Shown here: positions 11,347-21,502 of the stretch, piece after piece | Layout of the letters: each line of letters opens with the position of its first letter | Position numbering within the stretch: the first letter of the stretch is position 1 | Assembly (NCBI RefSeq): GCF_014297575.1 | Contig: NZ_CP060412.1 | Span: 4,898,001-4,962,000, forward strand | Direction of reading: 5' to 3' | DNA from: Dyella telluris | Lineage (GTDB): Bacteria; Pseudomonadota; Gammaproteobacteria; Xanthomonadales; Rhodanobacteraceae | DNA length: 64,000 bases | Position numbers and translations under genes: made by a program | Notes under the pieces: model-generated | What the model was told of the DNA's origin: nothing | The model's database searches: none | The model's input: the letters and a program-made list of their open reading frames with translations, nothing else

Positions 11347-11957
11347 GCCTGGCGGTACGAGTCGAGGATATTGCCGCGCTCCGGCTTCTCGCCGCTGGCC
11401 AGCAACTGCAGCCACTCATCCGTATCCAGCACCGCGGCAAAACGCGACTGCTGCACCACGCTGAACACGCGATGGATTTCCTCGGCGCTGGCATGGCCCG
11501 CGCGATTGGCATAGGACACCGCGCCCGCGGCATCGGGAATGAATTCCACCTCCAGTCCGCGATCGAACGCATGCTTGATGGTGGTGTCATCGCAGTTGTG
11601 GCTCATGTAGCCGATGACGGTGACGGTATCGACCTTGTGCTGCGCGAGCCATTCGCCAAGCCCGGTATCGCTGAATGCACTGGGCAGCGGCTTGTGGAAC
11701 AACGCATCGCGATGACGACGCTCGACCTCGGCATGCAATTGCCAGCCATCGCTGCCGACGGCGAAGGCCGGGCCATCGGCTGGTGAATCCTGCTGGATCA
11801 CCGCCACCGGGATGCCCGCCGCCGTGGCGGCATCCATGATGCGCGCGATGTTCGCCAGCGAATGCGATGACGGCGGATATTCGATCTGCAGGTTCCCGGT
11901 GAAGTATTCGTTCTGTACGTCGACCACGATAAGGGCGCGGCGGGATTGATCGGCCAT
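11319..11957 (-). CDS. Isochorismatase-family cysteine hydrolase
   Basis: A 212-residue cytoplasmic alpha/beta hydrolase of the isochorismatase/nicotinamidase superfamily. The catalytic triad pattern is visible as Asp in LIVVDVQNEY, Lys in FHKPLPSAF and Cys in SHNCDDTT. The start at 11957 is chosen over longer frames because AAAGGAGC lies 6 bp upstream and the conserved fold begins at once. It is divergent from a GlxA-type regulator that probably controls it. The substrate is unknown; amide hydrolysis is more likely than isochorismate cleavage, since no siderophore genes are nearby. Confidence 0.9.
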   Translation of the reverse strand: MADQSRRALIVVDVQNEYFTGNLQIEYPPSSHSLANIARIMDAATAAGIPVAVIQQDSPADGPAFAVGSDGWQLHAEVERRHRDALFHKPLPSAFSDTGLGEWLAQHKVDTVTVIGYMSHNCDDTTIKHAFDRGLEVEFIPDAAGAVSYANRAGHASAEEIHRVFSVVQQSRFAAVLDTDEWLQLLASGEKPERGNILDSYRQAQARRSKAA

Positions 11958-12065
11958 GGCACAGCTCCTTTGGTTGGATGGGTGCATGGTGCGCGCGGAA
12001 GCACTGGCCAACGAGTGGCCCGAAGGACAATAATCGATGGTATCGGGCCAACGGGCATGCCAGCC

Positions 12066-13025
12066 ATGAAAACCATCCGCGTCGCCGTCGTCGCCTTCGA
12101 AGGCATCCTGCCCTTCCATCTCTCCGTGCCGTGCGCGGTCTTCCAGTCGCCCTCGCCTGACGGGCCCTCGCCGTTTCGCCTGCGCGTGTGCTCCGCCGAA
12201 GGTCCCGAGGTGCAAAGCGCGGCTGGCTTCACCATCGGCACGTCCTACGGCCTGGACGAGCTGGGCCGCTCGGACATCATCGTGGTGCCGTCATGGCGCG
12301 ATCCCGAAGAGGCGCCTCCAGCGGCACTTCTGCAGCAGCTGCGGAAGGCAGCTGCGCGCGGCAAGCGCATCGTGGGCCTGTGCCTGGGCAGCTACGTGCT
12401 CGCCCACGCCGGCCTGCTGGACGGATTGCGCGCTACCACCCACTGGGCGTGGGCGGAGGCATTCTCCAGGCAATTCCCCAACATCGAGATGGATGCCGAC
12501 GTGCTCTACGTCGACGAGGGCCAGATCGTGACCTCGGCAGGCGTCGCGGCTGGCATCGACTGCTGCCTGCATGTCGTTCGCCAGATGCTGGGCACGGACA
12601 TGGCCAACCGCATCGCGCGGCGCATGGTGGTGCCGCCGGTGCGCGGCGGCGGGCAAGCGCAGTTCATCGAGCGGCCGCTGCCCGAAGCGCCCGCCGACCA
12701 GCGCATGGCCCGACTGCTGGAACACGTGCAGCGTCATTTGCAGCAGGAGCACAGCCTGGACACCATCGCCGAACGGGCCGCCATGAGTCGACGAAGCTTT
12801 ACCCGCCACTTCCGACAACTCACCGGCAGCAGCTTCGGTGACTGGCTGCTCGCACAACGCCTGGCCGAAGCGCAGCGCCTGCTGGAAACCACCCAGTTGC
12901 CGCTGGAGCGTATCGCCACCGACATCGGCCTGGGTTCGCCGGTTACCTTGCGGCAGCACTTCCAGCGGGCGTATCGCACCTCGCCCGCCAACTATCGGCG
13001 CAGCTTCTGCGCTCTACGTGGGTAG
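12066..13025 (+). CDS. GlxA-type transcriptional regulator (DJ-1/PfpI + AraC)
   Basis: DNA-binding regulator with an N-terminal DJ-1/PfpI-like domain (about 1-180, with IVGLCLGSYVLAHAGLLDG and RATTHWAW) and a C-terminal AraC/XylS double helix-turn-helix (about 215-310, including SRRSFTRHFRQLTG). Such proteins usually sense a small molecule and control a neighbouring operon. ATGs at 12057 and 12066 are both possible; neither has a good ribosome-binding site, and 12066 starts the conserved KTIRVAVV strand. About 108 bp separate it from the divergent isochorismatase gene, its likely target. Its stop overlaps the convergent marC gene by 12 bp. Confidence 0.9.
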   Translation: MKTIRVAVVAFEGILPFHLSVPCAVFQSPSPDGPSPFRLRVCSAEGPEVQSAAGFTIGTSYGLDELGRSDIIVVPSWRDPEEAPPAALLQQLRKAAARGKRIVGLCLGSYVLAHAGLLDGLRATTHWAWAEAFSRQFPNIEMDADVLYVDEGQIVTSAGVAAGIDCCLHVVRQMLGTDMANRIARRMVVPPVRGGGQAQFIERPLPEAPADQRMARLLEHVQRHLQQEHSLDTIAERAAMSRRSFTRHFRQLTGSSFGDWLLAQRLAEAQRLLETTQLPLERIATDIGLGSPVTLRQHFQRAYRTSPANYRRSFCALRG

Positions 13026-13703
13026 TGGCGCGGATACCGCGATAAAGCCCCAGGCGGTCAGCAGGTCGTGCACGCCATTGATGGCGAACTGCACGCCGAT
13101 GCACACCAGCAGGAACCCCATCAGGCGGGCCAGCGCATCGATGCCGGTTTCGCCCAGGAAACGCATGATCCGCGTGGCGCCGCGCAGGCACAGCCAGAAC
13201 ACCAGCGCAAACAACAGCACGGTGGTCAGCGCGACGGCATGCACCATCGGCGTAAGCCGGCCACCGGGAATGGTGGACGCCGCGCTGATGATGAAGGCGA
13301 TGGTGCCCGGGCCTGTCGTGCAGGGCATGGTCAGCGGAATGAACGAGATGTCCGGCAGTTTCGCGCCCGATTCATCGCCCGCCATTTCCGCCTGCACCTT
13401 GTCCTCGGCGGCGCGGGCCGGGGGAAACAACATGCCGAAGCCGATGTAACTGACGATCAGGCCACCGGCGAGACGCAGGCCGGAGATGGAAATGCCAAAG
13501 CCGCTGATCACCGCATTACCTGCGTAAAAGCAGACCAGCAGCACGATGGTGACGAACAGGGTCGCCCGAGTGATCTGGCGATTGCGCTCCGCATCCGGAT
13601 AGCGTGCCGTCAACGCCAGCAGCACGGTCGCGCTGGTCAGTGGATTGGCGATGGGCAGCAGGCCCAGCAACCCGAACATGACGTAATCGAGGAAGGCGTG
13701 CAT
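13014..13703 (-). CDS. MarC-family inner-membrane protein
   Basis: A 229-residue integral membrane protein of the MarC/NAAT family with about six helices. MarC proteins were once linked to multidrug resistance; some archaeal and bacterial members transport neutral amino acids, and the true role of most is unknown. Family features are LLGLLPIANPLTSATVLLALT at the N-terminus (quoted as LLPIANPLTSATVLL), FIPLTMPCTTGPGTIAF in the middle and ARLMGFLLVCIGVQF near the end. The ATG at 13703 follows GAGGA by about 6 bp. Confidence 0.9.
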   Translation of the reverse strand: MHAFLDYVMFGLLGLLPIANPLTSATVLLALTARYPDAERNRQITRATLFVTIVLLVCFYAGNAVISGFGISISGLRLAGGLIVSYIGFGMLFPPARAAEDKVQAEMAGDESGAKLPDISFIPLTMPCTTGPGTIAFIISAASTIPGGRLTPMVHAVALTTVLLFALVFWLCLRGATRIMRFLGETGIDALARLMGFLLVCIGVQFAINGVHDLLTAWGFIAVSAPLPT

Positions 13704-13792
13704 GGGCGTCCTCAGCCGGCGGCGTCGACCAAGGGTACTCCGTTCCGCCGCCGACTCGACAGGGTGCCCCCGGACTGAGCGGAACAGCCGCG

Positions 13793-14614
13793 TCAGTCCG
13801 CCGACGACTCCCCGAGCCCGATCGACTTGAGTTCGTCGTAGTGCTCCAGGAACATCGCCACGATGCCGGGATCGAGCTGGCCGCCCGCCGCGTTGCGCAG
13901 ATACTCCAGCACCTCGGTTTCGGGCCACGCAGGTTTGTAGACGCGGGGAAAGCTCAGCGCATCCCACACGTCGACCACGCTGAAGATACGGGCCGCCAGC
14001 GGAATCTCTTCGCCCCGCAGGCCACGCGGATACCCGGTGCCATCCCAGCGCTCATGGTGCGCATAAGGGATATCGACGGCCGGCCGCAGGAAGGCTGTGC
14101 GCATGAGCAGATCCCGGCCAAGTACGGGATGCGTGCGCATCAGGGTCGTTTCGTCGGGCGTCAGCGGGCCGGGCTTGATCAGCACCGCATCGGGCAGGGC
14201 CAGCTTGCCGATGTCGTGCAGCAACGCCCCAAAGCGCACGTGGCGGAGCGCATCGCCATCCAGCCCCACGTACCGGGCCAGTGCCACGGTCATGCGCATG
14301 ACACGCTCGGAGTGGTCGCGCGTCTCTTTGTGGCGAACGTCCATCGCCGACACCAGCGCGCGCAGCGACTGTTCGTTGCCGGTCAGCAACAGGTGATTAA
14401 GGCGATCCATGCGATGGACCACGCGGCCGATCAGCCAGTACAACAGCGCACCGGTCACCAACACGTAGAAACTACCCTTGACGGTGTGCAGCAGGCTCAG
14501 CGTGTGCGTGTCCAGATGGAACGAGAACAGCAGGCGATCGGAAAAGAACACCCACAGCAACGCCACCAGCACGTAGATGGCGACAATGCGAAGTTGGGGT
14601 TTGACCGTCACCAT
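13793..14614 (-). CDS. Membrane-anchored HD-GYP phosphodiesterase
   Basis: Likely hydrolyses cyclic-di-GMP to GMP or pGpG. Two membrane helices occupy about residues 8-65, followed directly by an HD-GYP domain. The signature residues are all present: HSERV, HDIGK, HHERWDGTGYP and the AARI segment before DVWDAL. There is no receiver or other sensory domain, so the short periplasmic loop is the only candidate sensor. ATG at 14614 has GGAGG almost touching it; the GTG at 14611, one codon later, is better spaced and may be used. It could oppose the GGDEF protein at the left edge, although nothing links the two directly. Confidence 0.88.
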   Translation of the reverse strand: MVTVKPQLRIVAIYVLVALLWVFFSDRLLFSFHLDTHTLSLLHTVKGSFYVLVTGALLYWLIGRVVHRMDRLNHLLLTGNEQSLRALVSAMDVRHKETRDHSERVMRMTVALARYVGLDGDALRHVRFGALLHDIGKLALPDAVLIKPGPLTPDETTLMRTHPVLGRDLLMRTAFLRPAVDIPYAHHERWDGTGYPRGLRGEEIPLAARIFSVVDVWDALSFPRVYKPAWPETEVLEYLRNAAGGQLDPGIVAMFLEHYDELKSIGLGESSAD

Positions 14615-14712
14615 GCCTCCAGGCCGCTTCACCACCGATGACCCGGCGCACGCCCGGCTCGTCGGAGCATACCTGCGCCTTGTCACCGCTGTTGCCAAGG
14701 GGTTGGCAACAA

Positions 14713-15006
14713 TCAACCGTCCTCGGGCTCGATCAACACGTCAACCCAGCGGTCGTGGCCAACCGCGGCGGCAACGCCGGACGACTCTTCCAGCTGCAGC
14801 CAGAACGCCCCTGAGCGCTCCACCACGGCGCCGCGGAAATCCTTGCCGTTGAGGCTGCCGCGCACCCGATGGCCGTGCCCGCATTTCCACAACGGCCGCG
14901 CCGGCGTGGACCACTGGCTGACCGGATCGAACGGCAATGGCACCAGCCACGGCCGCTGCTCGTTATGTACGATGGCCCGAAATGCTACGGCGCGATGCCT
15001 GTTCAT
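14713..15006 (-). CDS. Small DUF1905-like protein
   Basis: A 97-residue protein whose second half (HRVRGSLNGKDFRGAVVE, then VAAAVGHDRWVDVLIEPED) resembles the DUF1905 domain, a small beta barrel of unknown function often fused to YdeI-like domains. The first half does not match the usual domain start, so the true start may be internal or the protein divergent. It begins 44 bp inside the upstream methyltransferase gene, which implies translational coupling in the ispG operon. Assignment is by eye only. Confidence 0.6.
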   Translation of the reverse strand: MNRHRAVAFRAIVHNEQRPWLVPLPFDPVSQWSTPARPLWKCGHGHRVRGSLNGKDFRGAVVERSGAFWLQLEESSGVAAAVGHDRWVDVLIEPEDG

Positions 15007-15691
15007 CCCCGTCCCCCTGTCTTGCCCCCGCCATGAAGATAACGGAGGCCGGGCGTCCCGTGTGAGGGTGGATGGGTTCGATGAGCTCTTCCAGGCTCAG
15101 GCCGGCTGTCGCGAAGCTGGCCACCCAGCCGGCAAGGGTGCGGAAATACCAGGGCGCCGCCTGGCCGAAGCCTTCGCCGCAACCCACCCAGGAACCTTCG
15201 CGCCAGCCATCGGCATAGGCGCCCACCTCCGCCACCAGCGGGTGCAGGGTCTGCACGACCAGCACGCCACCGGGCGCCAGCAAGGGCGGCACGGCAGCCA
15301 GCAACGCGTCGACTGAGCTGCCGCCAAGCAGGGAAAAATTGCACACGACCACGTCCGCCCGGGCTTCGAGCACCCCGGCCGCCAGATCGTCATAGGTCAG
15401 CACGCGGAATTCGCCGCCGCCTTTGGCGCGTGCCGCCTCCACCAGCGCCGGGATGGCATCCACCCCGAGCACCGGTACGCCTTCGGCAGCCAGCGCACGG
15501 GCGAGCCAGCCCTCGCCGCAGCCCACGTCGATCACGGAGCGCGGTGAACGTGCCAGCACGGCATCGATCACCGCCTGGTCGGTCACCAGCTTCCGGCTTT
15601 CGATGCGCCCTTCGCGCACGGCACGCTCCCATGCCGCCGCGTTGTCGTGCCAGGCGTCGAGAATCCGGGTCTCGCCCACGCTGGCCGACAT
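14963..15691 (-). CDS. Class I SAM-dependent methyltransferase
   Basis: A 242-residue cytoplasmic methyltransferase of unknown substrate. Motif I is VIDVGCGEGWLARALA at about residues 53-68, motif II has the acidic VLGVDAIPALVE, and the post-motif strand is ADVVVCNFSLL. The start lies 6 bp after the ispG stop and the gene overlaps the next by 44 bp, so it is the middle gene of a three-gene operon. The overall pattern is that of UbiG-like small-molecule methyltransferases, but no substrate can be inferred. Confidence 0.88.
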   Translation of the reverse strand: MSASVGETRILDAWHDNAAAWERAVREGRIESRKLVTDQAVIDAVLARSPRSVIDVGCGEGWLARALAAEGVPVLGVDAIPALVEAARAKGGGEFRVLTYDDLAAGVLEARADVVVCNFSLLGGSSVDALLAAVPPLLAPGGVLVVQTLHPLVAEVGAYADGWREGSWVGCGEGFGQAAPWYFRTLAGWVASFATAGLSLEELIEPIHPHTGRPASVIFMAGARQGDGDEQASRRSISGHRT

Positions 15692-15697
15692 CAGGAA

Positions 15698-16954
<1,257 letters not shown>

Positions 16955-17057
16955 GATTGGGATCGCGATGTGGGACGGCAACAGGCAAAGAATACCCGAA
17001 CGACCGGGCGCTCCCCTAGCAAGCGTCGCAGCGGGGTACGCGATGCGGCAAAACCGC

Positions 17058-17077
17058 ACATAAGAACACTCTTATGT
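17058..17077. promoter_or_regulatory. Operator-like palindrome in the ispG/fnr intergenic region
   Basis: A perfect inverted repeat, ACATAAG-6 nt-CTTATGT, lies 57-76 bp before the fnr-type start and about 104 bp before the divergent ispG start. The half-site centres are 13 bp apart, roughly one helical turn and a bit, as expected for a dimeric regulator. It is not the TTGAT-N4-ATCAA box of FNR nor a TGTGA-N6-TCACA Crp site, so the binding protein is unknown. It could also act as a weak hairpin in a leader RNA. Confidence 0.45.
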
Positions 17078-17133
17078 CCCGAAGAAGGATCATGGAATAC
17101 CGTCCCCCACGCACATAAAACAGGAAAGCCCCC

Positions 17134-17871
17134 ATGCTTCAGAGATCCAGCCAGGATGGCGCCCAGCGCATGGCGCCCTCGCCTTCCTGCGCAGGCTGCG
17201 GCCATGCCGCCGTCTGTCAGGCCAGCGGCTACGACCGCCCCGAGCTATCGGGCTTGCGCCATATCACTGAGCGCATCGGCCCCATGCGCACGGGCGAATA
17301 CCTGTACCGCCCCATGTCGCCGTTCCGGGCGCTCTATGCGGTGCAGACCGGCATGGCCAAGACGGTAGCCGTCGACGTCGCCGGGCGCGAACAGGTACTT
17401 GCCTTCCACCTGCCCGGCGAAATAATCGGCCTGGACGCGATGGAACGCGAAGTGCACGACAACGCCGTGGTGGCGCTGGGCAAAACCCAGTTCTGCCGCT
17501 TCCCATTCCAGGCAGTGCGGCACGTCGCCACCCAGCAGCCGGAGGTGCCGTGGCATCTGGTGCAGTCGGCCAGCCAGCGCATTTCGCGCCTGCAGCTGAG
17601 CAGCGGCAACCACATGGCGGAAGAGCGCTTCGCCGCATTCCTCGTGGACATGCGCGACCGCCGCGCGGTGCTTGGCCTGCCGTCGGACTACCTGCTGCTA
17701 CCCATGTCCCGCGCGGATATCGGCAACCACCTGCGGTTGACCACCGAGACCATCAGCCGCCTGCTCGGCCGCTTCCGTGAGCGCGGCTGGGTGCGTGCGG
17801 ATCGCCTGGGCCTGCACATCCTGGATCTGCCCGCCCTGCGCGAACAGGGCCTGTCACTGCTGATGCACTGA
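17134..17871 (+). CDS. fnr: FNR-type oxygen-sensing transcription regulator
   Basis: Global regulator of the switch to low oxygen. Cysteines at 19, 22, 28 and 121 have the same spacing as the [4Fe-4S] ligands of E. coli FNR (20, 23, 29, 122), so an oxygen-labile cluster is expected. A cyclic-nucleotide-like beta barrel (about 35-150) precedes a Crp-type helix-turn-helix with ADIGNHLRLTTETISRLLGR, whose recognition residues match FNR and predict TTGAT-type half-sites. AGGAAAG precedes the ATG. Its end overlaps the convergent CoA-transferase gene by 18 bp. Whether it controls denitrification or fermentation cannot be seen here. Confidence 0.93.
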   Translation: MLQRSSQDGAQRMAPSPSCAGCGHAAVCQASGYDRPELSGLRHITERIGPMRTGEYLYRPMSPFRALYAVQTGMAKTVAVDVAGREQVLAFHLPGEIIGLDAMEREVHDNAVVALGKTQFCRFPFQAVRHVATQQPEVPWHLVQSASQRISRLQLSSGNHMAEERFAAFLVDMRDRRAVLGLPSDYLLLPMSRADIGNHLRLTTETISRLLGRFRERGWVRADRLGLHILDLPALREQGLSLLMH

Positions 17872-19827
17872 CTCCGTACTGCCGGGAGCCGCCTGTCGCA
17901 GGGCGGCCCTGAGCAGGCGCTGCTGAATGCGGTCAACCATGCTCGCCGGGCGAGCCAGCCCCATTCGTTCCAGCGCCTCATCTTCGCCGCTCACGGGGGC
18001 GCCCGGAGCCAGCGCGGCACGCGCGATTTCCGCCTTGCCCCGCCAGGTGACGCTGCGTGTCTTCAGCCAGTTCAACGCAGGCAGCAGGCGCTGCTCCACC
18101 TCGGTGAAATCGCTGCCGAACGGAAACGGCGGCAACTGCCCCTTGGAACGCCAGGGCGCCAGCGCCTCCTGCAGCTGCTCCGGACGATTGTTCCGCCAGC
18201 GCTCGGGCACCTGGAAGTCCGCTGCCAGCTTGCCATGCGCCTTCGCCTCGGCGCACAGGGCGTCGATGAAGCGGGCATCGGCAATGGACAGCATGGCCTC
18301 GACGCACTCGCTGTCGGTCTTGCCACGCAGGTCCGCCACACCGTACTCCGTGACGAACAGGTCACGCAGGTGCCGCGGAATGGTGGTGTGCCCGTAGTTC
18401 CAGCGGATATTGGTTTCGACGCCGCCGCGCCCCTGTCGCGTAGAGCGCAGCATCAACACGGAGCGCCCCTCGCTCAGTTCCTGAGCCATCGCCACGAAGT
18501 TGTACTGGCCACCCACGCCACTGACCACGCTGCCGTCTTCCAACCCGTCGGAAACCGCCGAGCCCAGCAGTGTCGCCATCATGCAGGTATTGAAGAAGCG
18601 TGCGCCGCGACGCTGCAGCGACGCCAGCATCTGGTGGTCGCCGTAGAGCTGGTTGACGTTGGAAACGCGACACATGTCCAGCGCATCCGGGTCGCTCGCT
18701 TCCAGCTCACCCAGCCACCGGTAGAGCTCACGCGAGCCGAGGAAAAACGCGCCACGCAGGTAATGCCCGCCCGGTGCGTCGGGCGGCATGCGCCCGGCCG
18801 CGGCGGCGCGCTCCTGCCACATGCTGTCCCACGCGCGGCGCTTGAGGATGCCCGCGCGCTGCAGGTGCATGAAGCCATCCATCACCATTTCACTGGCGCC
18901 GTAGAGGCCGGTACGCAGGGGCGCAAGCCCACCCATGCGCGCCGCGAGTGCATGGGTGCTGCCGCGCGGATCGAGTGCGACCAGGGCACGACGCCACTGG
19001 GTGTTGTCTTCCTGCCGCCAGCGCAGGCCATACACCAACGCATCGGACAGGGCGCCGATGCCGATCTGCAGGCAGCCGCCATCGCGCACCAGCGCGCTGG
19101 CATGCATGCCCAGCGCGTACTCCACGCTGTCGATCGCTTGCCTCGGCACCGCAAACAGTGGCGGCGCCCTGTCGGTGCACAGCTCGATGTCGAAGTAATC
19201 CTGCTGCACCTCCGCGTGCCCGCTGATGTACGGCAGATCAGGGTGCACCACTGCCACGCACAAGGGCCTCGGCTTGCCGGACTGCACCACGCGATCGATG
19301 AAGTCGAGCGTCAGGTCGGGATTGCAGGAAAGGCTGTAACGCACGCCTTCGGCTGTTTCACGACGCGCCACCAGCTGCACCAGCAGGTTGATGTCCTGCA
19401 CGGCAAGGTCGCGCGCCACATGGGTGTAGTTCTGGCTGATGTAGTTGCGCTGCGCACTGCCCGAACGCAGCAGGGCACCCGACTGCATGTAGAACTCGTG
19501 CACCGCCACGTTGGAAGGCAGTCGATTGAGGGCCTGGTCGATGGCGTATTCCGGATCCACCGCATCGGCGCCGAAGTGACGCTCCGCGAAGGGCGCCACG
19601 AAACGCTCCTCCAGCCCCGGTGCAGGACGAGGGCGCGTCAACGACAAGGCGGTGTAGAGCGACAGCGAGCGTGAGGTATCGGCCTTGGTCAGGCGATACA
19701 GCGCGTTGAGCAGATCATGCGGCTTGCCCAACCCCAGCGGGGCCGCCACGCGCAACTCGGGCCCGATCCGCTCGGCGATCTGCTGCGCACATGTTTCGGT
19801 ATCGGTATGACATTGCTCAGGCGACAT
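17854..19827 (-). CDS. Acetyl-CoA hydrolase/transferase family protein
   Basis: A 657-residue protein of the acetyl-CoA hydrolase/CoA-transferase family, which moves or removes CoA from small carboxylic acids. The C-terminal half has the clearest family features: SGVGGQYNFVAMAQEL, the NIRWNYGHTTIPRH block and VTEYGVADLRGKTDSE. The N-terminal half (about 1-300) is longer than in the short 420-residue enzymes but matches the long bacterial subfamily. The exact acyl donor and acceptor cannot be told. It is a single-gene unit, convergent with fnr and divergent from the cardiolipin synthase gene. Confidence 0.85.
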   Translation of the reverse strand: MSPEQCHTDTETCAQQIAERIGPELRVAAPLGLGKPHDLLNALYRLTKADTSRSLSLYTALSLTRPRPAPGLEERFVAPFAERHFGADAVDPEYAIDQALNRLPSNVAVHEFYMQSGALLRSGSAQRNYISQNYTHVARDLAVQDINLLVQLVARRETAEGVRYSLSCNPDLTLDFIDRVVQSGKPRPLCVAVVHPDLPYISGHAEVQQDYFDIELCTDRAPPLFAVPRQAIDSVEYALGMHASALVRDGGCLQIGIGALSDALVYGLRWRQEDNTQWRRALVALDPRGSTHALAARMGGLAPLRTGLYGASEMVMDGFMHLQRAGILKRRAWDSMWQERAAAAGRMPPDAPGGHYLRGAFFLGSRELYRWLGELEASDPDALDMCRVSNVNQLYGDHQMLASLQRRGARFFNTCMMATLLGSAVSDGLEDGSVVSGVGGQYNFVAMAQELSEGRSVLMLRSTRQGRGGVETNIRWNYGHTTIPRHLRDLFVTEYGVADLRGKTDSECVEAMLSIADARFIDALCAEAKAHGKLAADFQVPERWRNNRPEQLQEALAPWRSKGQLPPFPFGSDFTEVEQRLLPALNWLKTRSVTWRGKAEIARAALAPGAPVSGEDEALERMGLARPASMVDRIQQRLLRAALRQAAPGSTESVHQQ

Positions 19828-19922
19828 GGAGCGCTACGGCCGGGTCGATGTTGCGTATTGGTGACATGAAGGAAGTGAATACGGGTTGAAGACGCCCCGG
19901 AAGCATGCCCTACACTGCAGGC

Positions 19923-21377
19923 ATGAGCCGACCCGCCGCCCCGTTCCATGCCCGCCTGCTCGCCGAACAAGCTCTGAGCCGCGCTGCCGGTGCCCCGCTG
20001 CTTGCCGGCAATCGCGCTGACCTGCTGATCGATGCCGCCGCCCACTACGAGGCATGGCTGGCCGCGATCCGTGGCGCAAAGCATCGTGTACTGCTGGAGA
20101 ACTACATCATTCGCGACGACGATGTCGGACGCGAATTTCGGCAGGCGCTGATCGAGTGTGTCCAGCGTGGCGTATTCGTGGCGGTGATCTACGACTGGCT
20201 CGGCTGCAAGGGTCAGTCACGCGATCGCTTCTGGGCACCGTTGCGCGCCGCCGGCGGCCAGGTGCGCGCATTCAACCCGCCCCAGCTCGGCCACCCGTTC
20301 GGCTGGATCAGCCGCGACCATCGCAAGCTGCTGGTGGTGGATGGCGTGTACGGCTCCCTCTCCGGGGTTTGCATCAGCGAGAAGTGGCTGGGCGACAGCG
20401 CGAAGAACGTGGCGCCCTGGCGTGACACCGGCGTGGCACTGCACGGCCCGGCGGTCAGCGAACTGGAACTGGCCTTTACCGAGAGCTGGGCAAGCATCGG
20501 CACGCCGTTTCCCACGTTCTCCGTCGAGCCCCTGCAGAGCGAACCCGGCAACGTGGCGCTGCGCGTCATTGCCACGCAGCCGTCCACGGCGGGCATGTAT
20601 CGCCTGGACCAGCTGATCGCCGCCATGGCCCGCAAGACACTGTGGCTCACCGATGCCTACTTCGTCGGCGTGGCGCCGTATGTGCAGGCACTGGTGGCCG
20701 CGGCGCGCGACGGCGTGGACGTGCGCCTGCTGGTGCCGGGCAGCAGCGACATCCCGATGGTGGCGGGCATGTCGCGCTCCGGCTATCGCCCTTTGCTGAA
20801 GGCGGGCATCCGCGTGTTCGAATGGAACGGCTCCATGCTGCACGCCAAGACCGCCGTGGCCGACGGCCTCTGGGCGCGCGTAGGATCGTCCAACCTCAAC
20901 ATCGCCAGCTGGCTGAACAATCGCGAGATCGACGTGGCCGTGGAAGACGCCGGCTTCGCACGACAACTTGCCGAGCAGTACGAGCGTGACCTGCAAGGCG
21001 CCACCGAGATCGTGCTGACGCCAGGCCGGTGGCGCCGGCAAGCCGATCACGTGGAGAGCAGCGCCGGACGGACGCCGCGCAGCCACCCCATGGGCGGCAG
21101 TTCCGGGCGTGCCGCGGCCGGCGCACTGCGCATCGCCAACAGCGTAAGCGCAGCGCTGACCGATCGGCGCGTGCTGGGCGACACCGACACCGGCCCGCTG
21201 GTCGCCGGCACGCTGGCATTGACCGTATTGGCCATCGTCGCCATCTTCTGGCCTGCCGCCATCGGCTGGCCACTGGGCGTGCTCGCCCTGTGGTTCGCAC
21301 TGAACTTCGGCATCCGCGCCTGGCGGTTGCGGAGGCGCTTCAAGCAACGCATGGCTGAACCGGACGAACCGACCTGA
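19923..21377 (+). CDS. clsB: Cardiolipin synthase of the ClsB phospholipase D type
   Basis: Membrane-associated phospholipase D family enzyme that makes cardiolipin or transfers phosphatidyl groups. Two HKD motifs are intact: His133-x-Lys135-x4-Asp140 in DHRKLLVVDG and His307-x-Lys309-x4-Asp314 in LHAKTAVAD. Unlike ClsA it has no N-terminal membrane helices, but two hydrophobic segments occur near the C-terminus (about 420-465). The start at 19923 is preferred to the ATG six codons upstream because the family alignment begins there. Nearby genes give no further clue. Confidence 0.9.
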   Translation: MSRPAAPFHARLLAEQALSRAAGAPLLAGNRADLLIDAAAHYEAWLAAIRGAKHRVLLENYIIRDDDVGREFRQALIECVQRGVFVAVIYDWLGCKGQSRDRFWAPLRAAGGQVRAFNPPQLGHPFGWISRDHRKLLVVDGVYGSLSGVCISEKWLGDSAKNVAPWRDTGVALHGPAVSELELAFTESWASIGTPFPTFSVEPLQSEPGNVALRVIATQPSTAGMYRLDQLIAAMARKTLWLTDAYFVGVAPYVQALVAAARDGVDVRLLVPGSSDIPMVAGMSRSGYRPLLKAGIRVFEWNGSMLHAKTAVADGLWARVGSSNLNIASWLNNREIDVAVEDAGFARQLAEQYERDLQGATEIVLTPGRWRRQADHVESSAGRTPRSHPMGGSSGRAAAGALRIANSVSAALTDRRVLGDTDTGPLVAGTLALTVLAIVAIFWPAAIGWPLGVLALWFALNFGIRAWRLRRRFKQRMAEPDEPT

Positions 21378-21502
21378 AGCGCCCGCCATCAATAAATACA
21401 AGGGGATAGCGACCATGCCTTAGGCGCCTGCTGCGCTTGATCGGCCAAGCGGATGTAATCACAGCATTCGCCAGACGGATCTCATGCTAGGCTCGCTCCT
21501 TC

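Noticed and set aside
18235..19674. A 479-residue plus-strand frame opposite the CoA-transferase gene
   Set aside because: No family features; the opposite strand encodes a protein with clear motifs throughout.
20217..21416. A 399-residue minus-strand frame opposite the cardiolipin synthase gene
   Set aside because: It is the shadow of a gene with two intact HKD motifs.
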